Numbered from the stretch's first letter, positions 8,092-16,877 are shown. The stretch: DNA of 45,523 bases from an uncultured Gammaproteobacteria bacterium (GCA_947258795.1 CAMYJU010000018.1:1-45523), one strand, 5' to 3'. Program-made: numbers and translations. Notes: generated from the letters alone by a model not told the origin.

Positions 8092-9977
8092 ACAGCCTGC
8101 TTGTAACATTACAAAGCATACAATGGCGTGAGCCTTTGTGGATGTTGCTGGCTATTCAACCTGTAGTACTTTTAATATTGCGTCAGCTGGGTCGACTGCG
8201 TCGTCTATCGATTTATGCCGATACCAGCCTGCAGGAATGGGTAGTCGTGCACTCCGGCCAACCCTGGTATCTTCATCTGTTCTCTCGCAATACTGCGTAT
8301 ATTATTGCGTGGACCTTGTTTGGAATTGCAGCTGCAGGCCCAAGAATTGCGCAGGAAACTTCCGATGATTTGGCCTCCGGCGGTCAGGACATTATGGTCG
8401 TGGTTGATCTGTCTTTATCCATGCAGGTAACAGACATCCAGCCTAGCCGCCTCAGACGCGCCAGGATAGAATTGGATGACCTGCTGCGACGCGCCAAAGG
8501 CAATCGTATTGGTATTATTGTTTATGCCGCACACCCGCATGTCTATGTGCCATTGAGTAGCGATTATGACGCATTGAGATTTTACCTGGACAGCCTGGAC
8601 AAATTGCAGTTACCAAGCAATGGGAGCAATACCGCTACTGCACTGGCACTTGCACAAAAACAGCTTGAAGACAACAAGACGACTAAAGCCATTATATTGA
8701 TTACCGATGGTGACATGTATGATCTGACAGACCGGCAACAACGCAGCCTGGAACAACAGGTCAACGAATTAAGCAAACGGGAAATACCACTGTACATACT
8801 CGCTACCGGGACCGAGGAAGGTGACGCAATTCCGGCCAGGGACGGGGGCTGGTTAACTTACCAAGGACGACCGGTGGTATCCAGGCTGCATGACATGAAA
8901 CTGGCAGAACTCGCACACCGTAGCGGTGGCACCTACAGTACGGTTAGAGACGATAACAGCGACTGGAACACCCTGTACGACAATGGTATCGCCAGTCGTA
9001 CCCGTGCCCTGGAAGACCCAGGCCAGGGCTCTCGAATAATCTGGCATGAACTGTTTACGCTGTTTATGGTGCCTGGCATCCTGTTATTCTGGATGGCTAT
9101 TGTACCCTATCGTTACCGTATTCAGGCCGGCAAGTTACTAACGCTGATCCTGGCTGTTACACTGTTGTCGTCAATAAACGAGCCGTTATATGCAGGCCAG
9201 CAAACTGAGCTGGAAGAACAGGCATGGCAAGCCTACCGGAATGAACAATATGAAAAAGCCGCCAGTCTGTACGCCTTACTGGGCAGCTATCACGGCTACA
9301 TGGGCGAAGCTATCAGTCACTACCGGCTTTCAGACTACCCACAGGCCATGCGGCTGTTCAACCAGGCGGTTCTTACGGCCAATAATGACCCTCAACGCGC
9401 TGATGCTGTATTTAACCTGGCCAACAGTTACTTCCGTAGTGGTGACTACCGTACCGCCATTTCCTTATACAAAGACACCCTGTTATACCGCCCATTGGAT
9501 AAACAGGCTCTATACAATCTTCAATTCAGCCAGGTACTACAGAACGAAATATCAACCCGGCTGGCAGACGAGCAGGCCTATGCCAACCGTGCCGGCCGCG
9601 GCCCAAGACAGGCCAGACTGAAAAAGGATACCGAAATCGACCCTGCCGCATCCGTATCCATGGGTGAACCTTCAGAAGATCAGGATACCCGACCTGAACA
9701 ACCCGAATTACCTGACTCCCCACTCGATAGTGATGTCACATTTGAGACCCTGCTGGAGCGAGGAATGGAACATTTACGCCTGGCTGAACCCGGCGAATCT
9801 GAAACGGGTACACAGCAAACAAGTACACGAAAACTGGACATCAACAGCGCCCGCCTGCATATGCAACAGTTGCAGGACAAACCCGTACTACTCTGGAAAC
9901 GCCTGTTTGAAATTGAGGAAGCTTATCCGGCACCACGAGATAAACCAGTTAACTTGCCTGGGGTACAGCCATGGTGA
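8088..9977 (+). CDS. BatB/BatC-like fusion: VWA domain plus TPR repeats
   Basis: 629 residues. The N-terminal half is a second VWA protein with two membrane segments and MIDAS DLSLS in VVVDLSLSMQVTD, followed by ITDGDMYD. A transmembrane helix near residue 325 (HELFTLFMVPGILLFWMAIV) is followed by a signal-like segment and then TPR-type repeats (about 390-480: AWQAYRNEQYEKAASLYALLG, AVFNLANSYFRSGDYRTAISLYKD). A charged, Pro/Glu-rich linker and a short C-terminal domain close the protein. The VWA and TPR parts are separate genes (batB and batC) in some bacteria. Here they are one chain, which makes the interaction stoichiometric. Confidence 0.88.
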   Translation: MNSLLVTLQSIQWREPLWMLLAIQPVVLLILRQLGRLRRLSIYADTSLQEWVVVHSGQPWYLHLFSRNTAYIIAWTLFGIAAAGPRIAQETSDDLASGGQDIMVVVDLSLSMQVTDIQPSRLRRARIELDDLLRRAKGNRIGIIVYAAHPHVYVPLSSDYDALRFYLDSLDKLQLPSNGSNTATALALAQKQLEDNKTTKAIILITDGDMYDLTDRQQRSLEQQVNELSKREIPLYILATGTEEGDAIPARDGGWLTYQGRPVVSRLHDMKLAELAHRSGGTYSTVRDDNSDWNTLYDNGIASRTRALEDPGQGSRIIWHELFTLFMVPGILLFWMAIVPYRYRIQAGKLLTLILAVTLLSSINEPLYAGQQTELEEQAWQAYRNEQYEKAASLYALLGSYHGYMGEAISHYRLSDYPQAMRLFNQAVLTANNDPQRADAVFNLANSYFRSGDYRTAISLYKDTLLYRPLDKQALYNLQFSQVLQNEISTRLADEQAYANRAGRGPRQARLKKDTEIDPAASVSMGEPSEDQDTRPEQPELPDSPLDSDVTFETLLERGMEHLRLAEPGESETGTQQTSTRKLDINSARLHMQQLQDKPVLLWKRLFEIEEAYPAPRDKPVNLPGVQPW

Positions 9978-11158
9978 GAGTATTCATGCTGCTCGTACTA
10001 TGCGTGCATGCTTATACCAGCATTGCTGCTGAACCTTCAGTACTGCTACAACATATTGCAGCAACAACTTCAGCTCAGGAAATCCATTTTAACGTAACCG
10101 TCTCGTCAGCAAGCGTCTGGGAACGTGAACAGATCATCGTTAATATAGAGGCAACCACGCCAGACCTGTACTCATCCTTACAACTGGAATCGACCAGGAT
10201 CAAGGGACTGGATATTTATCCCGTTGAGCAAACTATTGATCGTTTTGAGCGAGACGGGACAAAACTGGCCAGAATACAGGCAGGCTGGATAATCTATGCC
10301 ATCGCAGATGGTCAGTACAGGATACAGCTTCCGGATATCAAATATGAACTGAACGGTGTAATCCGTCATACCCTGTCTATTCCCGTGTTCACAGTCAATA
10401 TCAAGGCACTGCCGGCATATATTCCTCCCACCCTGCCGGTAGGCAAAGTGACACTAAAGCAAGGTTTTTCAGGTGGAAAGCTGGTGAACACTCATACCCT
10501 TGCCTATCAGGAACTGAAATTAACCGGTGATGGCCTACCGGCACACTGGCTTCCCGCAGTATTGCGACAGCTACAGAGTAATGATGACATTCATTATTCA
10601 CCGGTCACATCAGAACGGAAAAATAATGCAACCACGACCGGTATGCGATCACAGGTCACTCACACAATCCCGTTCAAGGCACTGAGCAATGGCATACTGC
10701 ACATGCCCGCATTGCGCATACAATACTTTGATCCTGAAGACGGTAGGCTTAAAACACTGAAACTGGACGAACAGGACCTATACACCTTGTCATACTTCTG
10801 GCGATTTGTCATATTGATGGTACTGACCGGACTGGTCTACCAAATAGCAAAACGATTGAAAAGCTCCATAAACAGACTAGTAATCAAACGCAAACACATC
10901 AAGAATGCGATACAAATACTTCAACATGCGAAGAACGGCCAGGATATACGTCTGGCTATGAAAGAATATTCCCTGGCTTACGGATGGTCGGACAATCTGT
11001 CGGTCACTGCGTGGCAATATCGGTGGATGAAAAAATTTGGCTATCAGCCTGAATTGGACAAGCTACTGGATACATTATCAAAAGCACATTACGGAAGCAC
11101 CGGCATTGTTCTTGATTCAGGATTCAATAAAAGATTGACCGCCTTCCTGAAACACTGA
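9971..11158 (+). CDS. batD: BatD-like exported membrane protein
   Basis: 395 residues. A signal peptide (MVRVFMLLVLCVHAYTSIAAE) is followed by repeated beta-rich modules with WEREQIIVNIEATTPDL and YPVEQTIDRFERDGTKLARIQ, the pattern of BatD proteins. One transmembrane helix near residue 275 (FWRFVILMVLTGLVYQIA) leads to a cytoplasmic tail with KEYSLAYGW. The chain is shorter than many BatD proteins. It overlaps the previous gene by 7 bp and ends the operon. Confidence 0.82.
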   Translation: MVRVFMLLVLCVHAYTSIAAEPSVLLQHIAATTSAQEIHFNVTVSSASVWEREQIIVNIEATTPDLYSSLQLESTRIKGLDIYPVEQTIDRFERDGTKLARIQAGWIIYAIADGQYRIQLPDIKYELNGVIRHTLSIPVFTVNIKALPAYIPPTLPVGKVTLKQGFSGGKLVNTHTLAYQELKLTGDGLPAHWLPAVLRQLQSNDDIHYSPVTSERKNNATTTGMRSQVTHTIPFKALSNGILHMPALRIQYFDPEDGRLKTLKLDEQDLYTLSYFWRFVILMVLTGLVYQIAKRLKSSINRLVIKRKHIKNAIQILQHAKNGQDIRLAMKEYSLAYGWSDNLSVTAWQYRWMKKFGYQPELDKLLDTLSKAHYGSTGIVLDSGFNKRLTAFLKH

Positions 11159-11227
11159 TTTATATTCACAACCTTCAGCAAGATTCCGGTTACTCTTCAG
11201 TATAGAAAGCAATAGCTTTTCCCCTTA

Positions 11228-12109
11228 CTACCTGCCATCTACACACTCCGAGTCTGTTTCAATCTGAACTGTTGAATGGTCTATCCCGAAATGTTCTACC
11301 AATATCTTCTTGACGTGCTTTAGAACCACAGTCGCCTGTATATTCCCTGCTATCGTTACATGCATGGTCAGGATTGGCCGATCGGGTGTTAATGACCAGA
11401 GATGCACATGATGTACATCCAGAATATCGGGTACAGTTTCGGTAAGCGTTTCTTTGAGATTGAGTACATCGACATTATCAGGCGTTCCTTCCAGTAATAT
11501 ATGAGTGGACTTCCTTACAACAAACCATGCACTGCGCAAGATCAGCAATGCAACAAATACTGAAAGTATCGGATCGATCGGCATCCATTTCGTGTAATAG
11601 ATAACAAGAGCCGCACTAATTGCCGCAACAGATCCGAGCAGATCACCCATTACATGCAGGGCTGCTGCTTTCAGATTCAGGTTGGATTGGTTGCCACTGT
11701 GCAATATTACGAACGCGGCAATATTGACCAGCAAACCCAGAATGGCTATCGGCAGCATGATCAGCGCATGGACCTGCGGTGGATCCAACAGGCGCTGAAT
11801 AGCCTCATAGCCGATCCAGATCACGATCACGATAAAGGCAACACCATTCAGAAATGCCGCAAGCACCTGCAGTCGGTGATAACCATATGATCTAAGCTGG
11901 TCTGCCGGCCTGCGTGACAGGCGTGCGGCCAGCCAGGCAAGCAATAAGGATACGGTATCAGTCAGCATATGGCCAGCATCAGCCAGTAGTGCCAGAGAGT
12001 TGGACAAAATACCGCCAATCACTTCAGCAACCATAAAGCCGCCGGTAAGCACCAGGGCCCACAGCAAACGCCTGTCATCACCATGATGATGTGTTTGATT
12101 GCCACCCAT
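11228..12109 (-). CDS. Cation diffusion facilitator (CDF) family metal/proton antiporter
   Basis: 293 residues. Six hydrophobic helices and the paired CDF metal-site motifs are visible: LLADAGHMLTDTVSLLLAW (HxxxD) and ALHVMGDLLGSVAAI (HxxxD). This HD/HD pattern is typical of zinc-preferring CzcD/ZitB-like members. A short His-rich N-terminus (THHHGDD) and the C-terminal cytoplasmic domain (DILDVHHVHLWSLTPDRPILTMHV) complete the fold. It exports divalent cations, probably Zn, from the cytoplasm. It is convergent with the Bat operon and divergent from the radical SAM gene. Confidence 0.93.
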   Translation of the reverse strand: MGGNQTHHHGDDRRLLWALVLTGGFMVAEVIGGILSNSLALLADAGHMLTDTVSLLLAWLAARLSRRPADQLRSYGYHRLQVLAAFLNGVAFIVIVIWIGYEAIQRLLDPPQVHALIMLPIAILGLLVNIAAFVILHSGNQSNLNLKAAALHVMGDLLGSVAAISAALVIYYTKWMPIDPILSVFVALLILRSAWFVVRKSTHILLEGTPDNVDVLNLKETLTETVPDILDVHHVHLWSLTPDRPILTMHVTIAGNIQATVVLKHVKKILVEHFGIDHSTVQIETDSECVDGR

Positions 12110-12191
12110 ACCGATATCCTAGTCGATCCGGTGAATATGTCATCACCTTACACAGCTATCTATAAATTCTGGCTTCTTTTAATCTCCGGCA

Positions 12192-12233
12192 TTGACATAT
12201 ATCAAAATTTCCCTGATATCACTCTGCTAGAAT
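12192..12233 (+). promoter_or_regulatory. FNR-like box with extended -10 promoter
   Basis: TTGACATATATCAA (12192-12205) matches the FNR consensus TTGAT-N4-ATCAA at 9 of 10 positions. An extended -10, TGCTAGAAT (TAGAAT 12228-12233), follows. If transcription starts near 12240 the box is centred at -41.5, the classic class II activator position. No ribosome site stands between this promoter and the ATG at 12240. Confidence 0.55.
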
Positions 12234-12239
12234 TCTGTC

Positions 12240-12908
12240 ATGAGTAAAGACACCTACAGCGATCTTCGTCGGGGGCCGTCAGTTGGTGAAAGTGATCTAG
12301 CACCTCCTCCAAAAGAAATCATCGCCTACGAACTCCATGGCAATTGTTATCTGAATCTGACCTGGAGATGTACACTACGATGCAGTTTTTGCCCCAAGTT
12401 CAAAAATATCTGGACCGTGCAGGGCTATGACCTGCGCCTGCACCACGAACCGGAGCCTGAAGATATACTTGACGCAGTAGGCGACCCACCCCGGTACAGG
12501 GAAATTGTCTTTTGTGGTCTGGGTGAACCGACCATGAGGCTGGGTGTCTTGATGGAAGTAGCCGGCACCCTCAAACGTCAGAATGCAAATATCCGAATTA
12601 ACACGGACGGACTGGCCAACCTGTTATACGGAAAGGATATCACTCCACGGTTCAAGGGCTTGATTGACACGGTATCCATTTCGATGAATGTGCAGAACCG
12701 GAAACTCTATGAGCAATACTGCCGGCCTGGCCTGCCAGACGCCTGGCCTGCGATGCTGGATTTTATCAACAAGGTCAAAACACAGGTCCCACACGTCATA
12801 ATTACTGCGATTGAAGGCTTGCCTGACGTGGATATCCAGGAATGTAGGGATATCGCATCGAAGCTGGGTGTAGAATTCCGCATACGCCATCTTGATGTTG
12901 TTGGCTAA
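12240..12908 (+). CDS. Radical SAM protein, TatD-associated type
   Basis: 222 residues. The [4Fe-4S]-binding motif CTLRCSFC (Cys44, 48, 51) follows the strand NCYLNLTWR, and the SAM-binding GLGEPTMR is at about 93-100. The short single-domain size, the strand NIRINTDGLANL and the C-terminal EFRIRHLDVVG match small radical SAM proteins that are often fused or linked to TatD nucleases. No TatD gene is in this window. The reaction is unknown. The ATG at 12240 has no Shine-Dalgarno sequence and may coincide with the transcription start, which suggests a leaderless message. Confidence 0.85.
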   Translation: MSKDTYSDLRRGPSVGESDLAPPPKEIIAYELHGNCYLNLTWRCTLRCSFCPKFKNIWTVQGYDLRLHHEPEPEDILDAVGDPPRYREIVFCGLGEPTMRLGVLMEVAGTLKRQNANIRINTDGLANLLYGKDITPRFKGLIDTVSISMNVQNRKLYEQYCRPGLPDAWPAMLDFINKVKTQVPHVIITAIEGLPDVDIQECRDIASKLGVEFRIRHLDVVG

Positions 12909-12909
12909 T

Positions 12910-12941
12910 AAAAAGGATGGTGCGCCCTCAACACACCATCC
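12910..12941 (-). terminator. Rho-independent terminator of the VWA-lipoprotein operon
   Basis: On the minus strand an 8-bp perfect stem GGATGGTG / CACCATCC (12941-12934 with 12922-12915) with an 11-nt loop is followed by TTTTT. It lies 30 bp after the stop of the leftward lipoprotein gene. On the plus strand the stem has no T run. Confidence 0.8.
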
Positions 12942-12970
12942 CGTCCAGTGAGACAAAACTGACTACAGTG

Positions 12971-13621
12971 CTAGCTATTTAGCAGGCGTTCCAGGCGATC
13001 AAGATCGTTAACAACTTTCCAGGCACCACCGCCTTCATAGACACGTTTCTCCCAGTTATCCAGGCGTTCCAGATAGTCACGAGGGTCAATGTTATCCGTT
13101 CTCAGCTTGGTGACATTGAGCGCGACCACCTTGATACCAACCAGCGGTATGGTGAACTTGCGCACATGTCCCTTGACCAGATCCTCTTCGAGATCAGAGA
13201 AAACCAGTATGATTTTCTCTTCTGCCTGGGTTTCTTGCAGAAACTCCGAGGCCTGCAACACGCCGCCACTGATATCCGTATGACCACTGGGCCTGGCCTT
13301 CGCCACAAACTCGTCCAGCTTGCGCTTGAACTGATATTTTTGTGCTGTTGCCGTGCTCGGGCGGATATCAAAAGTAACTTTACCAATCATATCCTTTTCA
13401 CTAAAGCTACCGCTATCGATACGGGCCAGTGCCAAAGTGTCACCCGCATTCAAGGTACCCAGCAGATAATTGGTGATCCTTTGTGCCTTGTCGAGTTCCT
13501 GCGTATAGGTACCAGAGGTATCGATCAACATATAGACCGCCCTGGTCTTGGGAGCCTGGTCACCACAGGCGACCAGTCCCAGACCCAATATTGCAAGTAT
13601 TAACTGTTTTCCGAATTTCAT
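12971..13621 (-). CDS. VWA-like domain lipoprotein
   Basis: 216 residues. The N-terminus MKFGKQLILAILGLGLVACG is a lipoprotein signal with lipobox cysteine 19. A VWA-type fold follows, with MIDAS-like D34-T-S36-G-T38 in YMLIDTSGTY, the strand TLALARIDSGSFSEKD and IILVFSDLEEDL, close to the VWA metal-site aspartate. The protein should be anchored in the outer or inner membrane facing the periplasm. It overlaps the upstream membrane-protein gene by four bases (ATGA), so the two are probably made together. I do not recognise a named family. The MIDAS motif suggests metal-dependent binding of a partner protein. Confidence 0.8.
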   Translation of the reverse strand: MKFGKQLILAILGLGLVACGDQAPKTRAVYMLIDTSGTYTQELDKAQRITNYLLGTLNAGDTLALARIDSGSFSEKDMIGKVTFDIRPSTATAQKYQFKRKLDEFVAKARPSGHTDISGGVLQASEFLQETQAEEKIILVFSDLEEDLVKGHVRKFTIPLVGIKVVALNVTKLRTDNIDPRDYLERLDNWEKRVYEGGGAWKVVNDLDRLERLLNS

Positions 13622-15072
13622 GATTTTACACCTCCCATTTCTTCAGGCTGTTCCACATAGATATCACTTTCCTTATAACCATCACGCCTGGCATTTTTTA
13701 CCAGCTGCTCCACCGACAGGGGCAGGAAGATGATCATGTCATAGGCATGTGTCAACACCTTACCTGCCTGCCAGATGAACTGACCTGCCAGACGGCTGAC
13801 ATAGATCAGGGCACGGACTATGCTGGAACTGACCAGACCGACAACGGTACGACTTGAATGAATAAATGATTCAAGCGGAATCGCAACAAATGCCAGTGCA
13901 AACGGCAGGATAAAACCCATCACCATCTGCCCGATCGACGGTATCCAACGGAACTCGACATTGCCTGTCGCTACGCCTGCCAGTGACTGCGACAGCGCTT
14001 CACGGTCCAGTGCCAGCAGGTCACGCATATAGGCAAGAGATGCCTCAACCGTCGCCAGGATGGTCAAAATCAACAAGGTAACGACCACCATGCGCTTACG
14101 CATCTTGTCATCCATGGTCTGGATGATCTCGAACAGATGGGTGATCTGCAGCGCCTCGAGCAGAAACACGCCCATTGCCACTTCAACCATAATGATGACC
14201 ATCGCTGCGATATCTGCCGTGCGCCAGCCGGCTATGGCGGACGTGCCACCGACCATTTCCGACATTGGCAGCGCAATCAGCTGAAAGTTGATCACACCAC
14301 CCATAATGGCAATTGCCAGAATCAACGTAGCAATGAAAAACTGCGTCATTGACGAGGATGTCAGCGCTCGCGCCACCATGTCGTCCTCGGCACGGATCTT
14401 CTCATAGACCTGCATCTGCTTGTCTATAAACTCGGACCGCTCACTCAGATCGGTAACTGATTTATCCATCTCCGAGAGCGTGCTGGACAGACTGCGCCAG
14501 GATGGCAACATCTTTTTCAGTACATTCAGCTTATCCAGGCTGCTCTTGCGATAGGCCTTGATGGTTTCATCGTGTGCCTTTTCGATCGAATCCTGGATAT
14601 TGGCGAGGATCTGATCCACAGTCGAATCGCCATTGCGCTGTATCTTCGAAATCGTTTCAACAGCCTCCAGCCACTGCGGTGGTGAAGGTGGTGTTTCATT
14701 CGAGTTCTGATAATCCTGCTCGATACTGTTGATCGTATCGGTGACTTTGCGCTGGATTGATGGAAACGCACCGAGGTCACGTTCTACGATCTTGTTGACC
14801 CGCTGAAAATCACGCTCGATGGCACGTTCGGTTTCATGCCGGCCCTCCTGCAGGATCACCTGCTTGTTGCGTTTGCTCATACGGCTTTCCAGTTCAGTCA
14901 GGGACGTTGCTGTCATACGCAGGACACCACGCAAGGACCTCGCCAGCGAGCTGATCAGATGATGCGCGGATGAACGCCCCAGATACATAGCCGTAATAAT
15001 CAACATGGCCCAGATAAACATCGACAGGCCTGGATTTTCCGACCAGGTTGTTAACAAGTCTGTAAAAGTCAT
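13618..15072 (-). CDS. Unrecognised polytopic membrane protein with long coiled-coil region
   Basis: 484 residues from ATG 15072, which has GGGAG about 8 nt upstream; a GTG at 15081 is an alternative. One helix (about 15-32) is followed by roughly 200 residues of charged, heptad-rich sequence that looks coiled-coil (RNKQVILQEGRHETERAIE, SLDKLNVLKKMLPSWR). Then come four or five hydrophobic helices: FFIATLILAIAIMGGVI, AAMVIIMVEVAMGVFLLEAL, VVVTLLILTILATVEASL and MVMGFILPFALAFVAIPL. The tail is acidic. No known transporter or channel motif is seen. The overlapping partner is a VWA lipoprotein, so a two-component envelope complex is likely. The function is unknown. Confidence 0.75.
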   Translation of the reverse strand: MTFTDLLTTWSENPGLSMFIWAMLIITAMYLGRSSAHHLISSLARSLRGVLRMTATSLTELESRMSKRNKQVILQEGRHETERAIERDFQRVNKIVERDLGAFPSIQRKVTDTINSIEQDYQNSNETPPSPPQWLEAVETISKIQRNGDSTVDQILANIQDSIEKAHDETIKAYRKSSLDKLNVLKKMLPSWRSLSSTLSEMDKSVTDLSERSEFIDKQMQVYEKIRAEDDMVARALTSSSMTQFFIATLILAIAIMGGVINFQLIALPMSEMVGGTSAIAGWRTADIAAMVIIMVEVAMGVFLLEALQITHLFEIIQTMDDKMRKRMVVVTLLILTILATVEASLAYMRDLLALDREALSQSLAGVATGNVEFRWIPSIGQMVMGFILPFALAFVAIPLESFIHSSRTVVGLVSSSIVRALIYVSRLAGQFIWQAGKVLTHAYDMIIFLPLSVEQLVKNARRDGYKESDIYVEQPEEMGGVKS

Positions 15073-15417
15073 TTTCTCCACTCCCTTTCACATTTCTAAA
15101 ATTAATAAGGTTCGACTGAAACTATCGTTGTTCAATCGGCTTGATGTAATTCTTACAAGTCCCTGTAAAAATCCTGTGAATAGTTTTTCGGGAGAAATTA
15201 AAATGAGAATGCCGTCACACAAGTGCGTAGGCAGCCTAACTAGAAGCAAAATGAGGAAGTCAGTGTTAGTTACTGATTTTATGAAAAATGAGAGGGATAG
15301 AGAGGTGTGCCTCCATATGAAGGCATCTTGTCACGAAAATAATCATGATTTTGCCCCATGTATACCCGGACCGGGGTGTGGATCCGGGTATCATGAGACC
15401 AATCTCTACAGAGCAGA
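15073..15417. other. Intergenic region with a perfect stem-loop
   Basis: About 345 bp between two leftward genes. ATACCCGGA (15362-15370) and TCCGGGTAT (15383-15391) form a 9-bp perfect stem with a 12-nt loop, 27 bp after the porin stop, but no T run follows on either strand. It may be a processing or stability element. An open frame 15203-15421 (+, 72 codons) has a GGGAG 8 nt before its ATG but unconvincing composition. Confidence 0.5.
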
Positions 15418-16626
15418 CTAAAACTTGTAATTGAAATCCAGTCTGAACCGATTACCATCCTCAACACTGGTTATTGCCTCGACGATATACAAACGCGCAA
15501 CCAGGTTCATACCACCGCCCAGACCATACGCCGCACGTAACTCATGCCCCTCCAGATCACTGGCACGGGTTTGGGTGGCCGAACCCCAACGCACCCAGTC
15601 ATCCTGCGCAAATGAACTGTTTACGGCGAACTGTTCGATATCGGCGTACCAGTAACCAAATAACCAGTCGCCCTTGTTTTTGGTACTACCGTATTTGATA
15701 TAGACATCCCAGCCATCGGTCTGATCCTGATTGGTAGTGGTTATGCCGGGATCGGTCAGTTCATAATCCTCGGTGTTATGCATATAGTCCACACCGACAG
15801 CCAGCGGCCGGTTATTGACCTTGAATTTGGCTTGCAGATTACCGACCCAGATGGTGTAATCCCTCTCCCCATTGTTACGCAGATACAGGGCGCAATCGGC
15901 ATCGCCGGCATCACCCTTGTCCATTCCGAATACACCAACCGCAGCGGTCAGTTTTACGGCATTCAATGAGGTCTTCAGGACCGCCTGACCATGGCCCATG
16001 TTGCCACAAAACTGTTGCATACCGGCCGGCAAGGAGAAATAACCGGCATTGACACCCAGTTTGCTATCACCGCCTACGTCAAAATTGTAGCCAACCGCAA
16101 TACCGGCGGGTGTGACATCATCATCCCAGAACATTTCATTGGGTTTCCAGATCGGCAGGCCGTTACGACCAACCCATCCCCAGGCCGCCCCCTGCTTTGC
16201 CTTCAGAAACCACTTGTCGAAATTAAAATGCGCATCACCGGTATCATTATCATCAAAGTCAATAATGGTGATATGCGGTGACTGCTGACTGTCATCCGAG
16301 CCGGTACGCAGACGTGCGCCCAGGGTAAACAAATCCGAGGCCTTGTAATTCAGACCCAGGCGTAATCTGACGCGTGCACGAGCACGATCATCCCGCTCTA
16401 CCCCGCTGCTGTTTTGTGAATCCCAGTCAGACTCCAGGCGCAAACGGAAATCCCCATAAATTTTAAGCTTGTCGTCCTCGTACAAGGCTGCCTGTGCCAT
16501 CGGCGAGACACCCAAACCGATCACACATAACATGAGCATGATGGCGAATATAGTAAAGTAAGCATTCAACGACCTTGTTTTACACTGCCCATTGCCTTCC
16601 ATAATATGTAATACATTATTATTCAT
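15418..16626 (-). CDS. Putative porin (outer-membrane beta-barrel)
   Basis: 402 residues from ATG 16626, chosen because AAGGAG stands 9 nt upstream; an ATG at 16680 lacks one. The signal region ends near GVSPMAQA-AL. The mature part opens with IYGDFRLRLESDWD and alternates polar and hydrophobic residues throughout, as in beta-barrels. It ends in aromatic FRLDFNYKF, the C-terminal signature recognised by the barrel-assembly machinery. The IYGDFRLR opening is that of the putative porin family. It is much shorter than MtrB-type electron-conduit barrels. The gene is divergent from the 12-heme cytochrome operon across a 251-bp region, so co-regulation is plausible. Confidence 0.82.
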   Translation of the reverse strand: MNNNVLHIMEGNGQCKTRSLNAYFTIFAIMLMLCVIGLGVSPMAQAALYEDDKLKIYGDFRLRLESDWDSQNSSGVERDDRARARVRLRLGLNYKASDLFTLGARLRTGSDDSQQSPHITIIDFDDNDTGDAHFNFDKWFLKAKQGAAWGWVGRNGLPIWKPNEMFWDDDVTPAGIAVGYNFDVGGDSKLGVNAGYFSLPAGMQQFCGNMGHGQAVLKTSLNAVKLTAAVGVFGMDKGDAGDADCALYLRNNGERDYTIWVGNLQAKFKVNNRPLAVGVDYMHNTEDYELTDPGITTTNQDQTDGWDVYIKYGSTKNKGDWLFGYWYADIEQFAVNSSFAQDDWVRWGSATQTRASDLEGHELRAAYGLGGGMNLVARLYIVEAITSVEDGNRFRLDFNYKF

Positions 16627-16705
16627 CAGGTATCTCCTTAGCCTAAGGATTACGACATTATGTGCTGAATTTATATTCATGCCTTATTATTTGATGTCAA
16701 AGACT

Positions 16706-16731
16706 AGCTCATATTTGAGCTTTTTATTTTA
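16706..16731 (+). promoter_or_regulatory. Hairpin plus T-rich run in the divergent porin/cytochrome region
   Basis: AGCTCA (16706-16711), loop TATT and TGAGCT (16716-16721), followed by TTTTATTTTATTT on the plus strand, have terminator shape. No rightward gene precedes it, so it may be an attenuator or simply an AT-rich palindrome. Only its shape is certain. Confidence 0.35.
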
Positions 16732-16732
16732 T

Positions 16733-16758
16733 TTCAAATCAATGATAGTTCAAATCAA
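16733..16758. promoter_or_regulatory. Direct repeat TTCAAATCAA x2, candidate operator
   Basis: TTCAAATCAA occurs at 16733-16742 and again at 16749-16758, exactly 16 bp start to start with a 6-bp spacer. Paired direct repeats are what OmpR-family response regulators bind, and a gene for such a regulator lies 6 kb downstream. The site is central between the divergent porin and cytochrome genes. Confidence 0.5.
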
Positions 16759-16811
16759 CCATGTTTATAAAAAAATTTTGAAAAACTTAGTCTATACTGC
16801 ATATCTAATGA

Positions 16812-16827
16812 GGTGTTGAAAAACACC
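16812..16827 (+). promoter_or_regulatory. GAAA-tetraloop hairpin in the cytochrome leader
   Basis: GGTGTT-GAAA-AACACC forms a perfect 6-bp stem closed by a GNRA tetraloop, 50 bp before the cytochrome ATG. It may stabilise the 5' end of the message. It is not followed by a T run. Confidence 0.35.
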
Positions 16828-16877
16828 ATAATAACGACAAATTCTAATAAACCTGTAAAGCACCAGGAGTCAATAAT

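Noticed and set aside
12915-12941. Terminator for the rightward radical SAM gene
   Set aside because: The stem lacks a T run on the plus strand; it is a terminator only for the leftward operon.
15203-15421. Rightward 72-codon frame with GGGAG before its ATG
   Set aside because: The ribosome site is decent but the sequence is unlike any family, is Cys/His-sprinkled by chance and ends over the porin stop. Mentioned only in the intergenic entry.
16706-16731. True terminator in the divergent porin/cytochrome region
   Set aside because: No rightward gene precedes it, so it was recorded only as a hairpin of unknown role.
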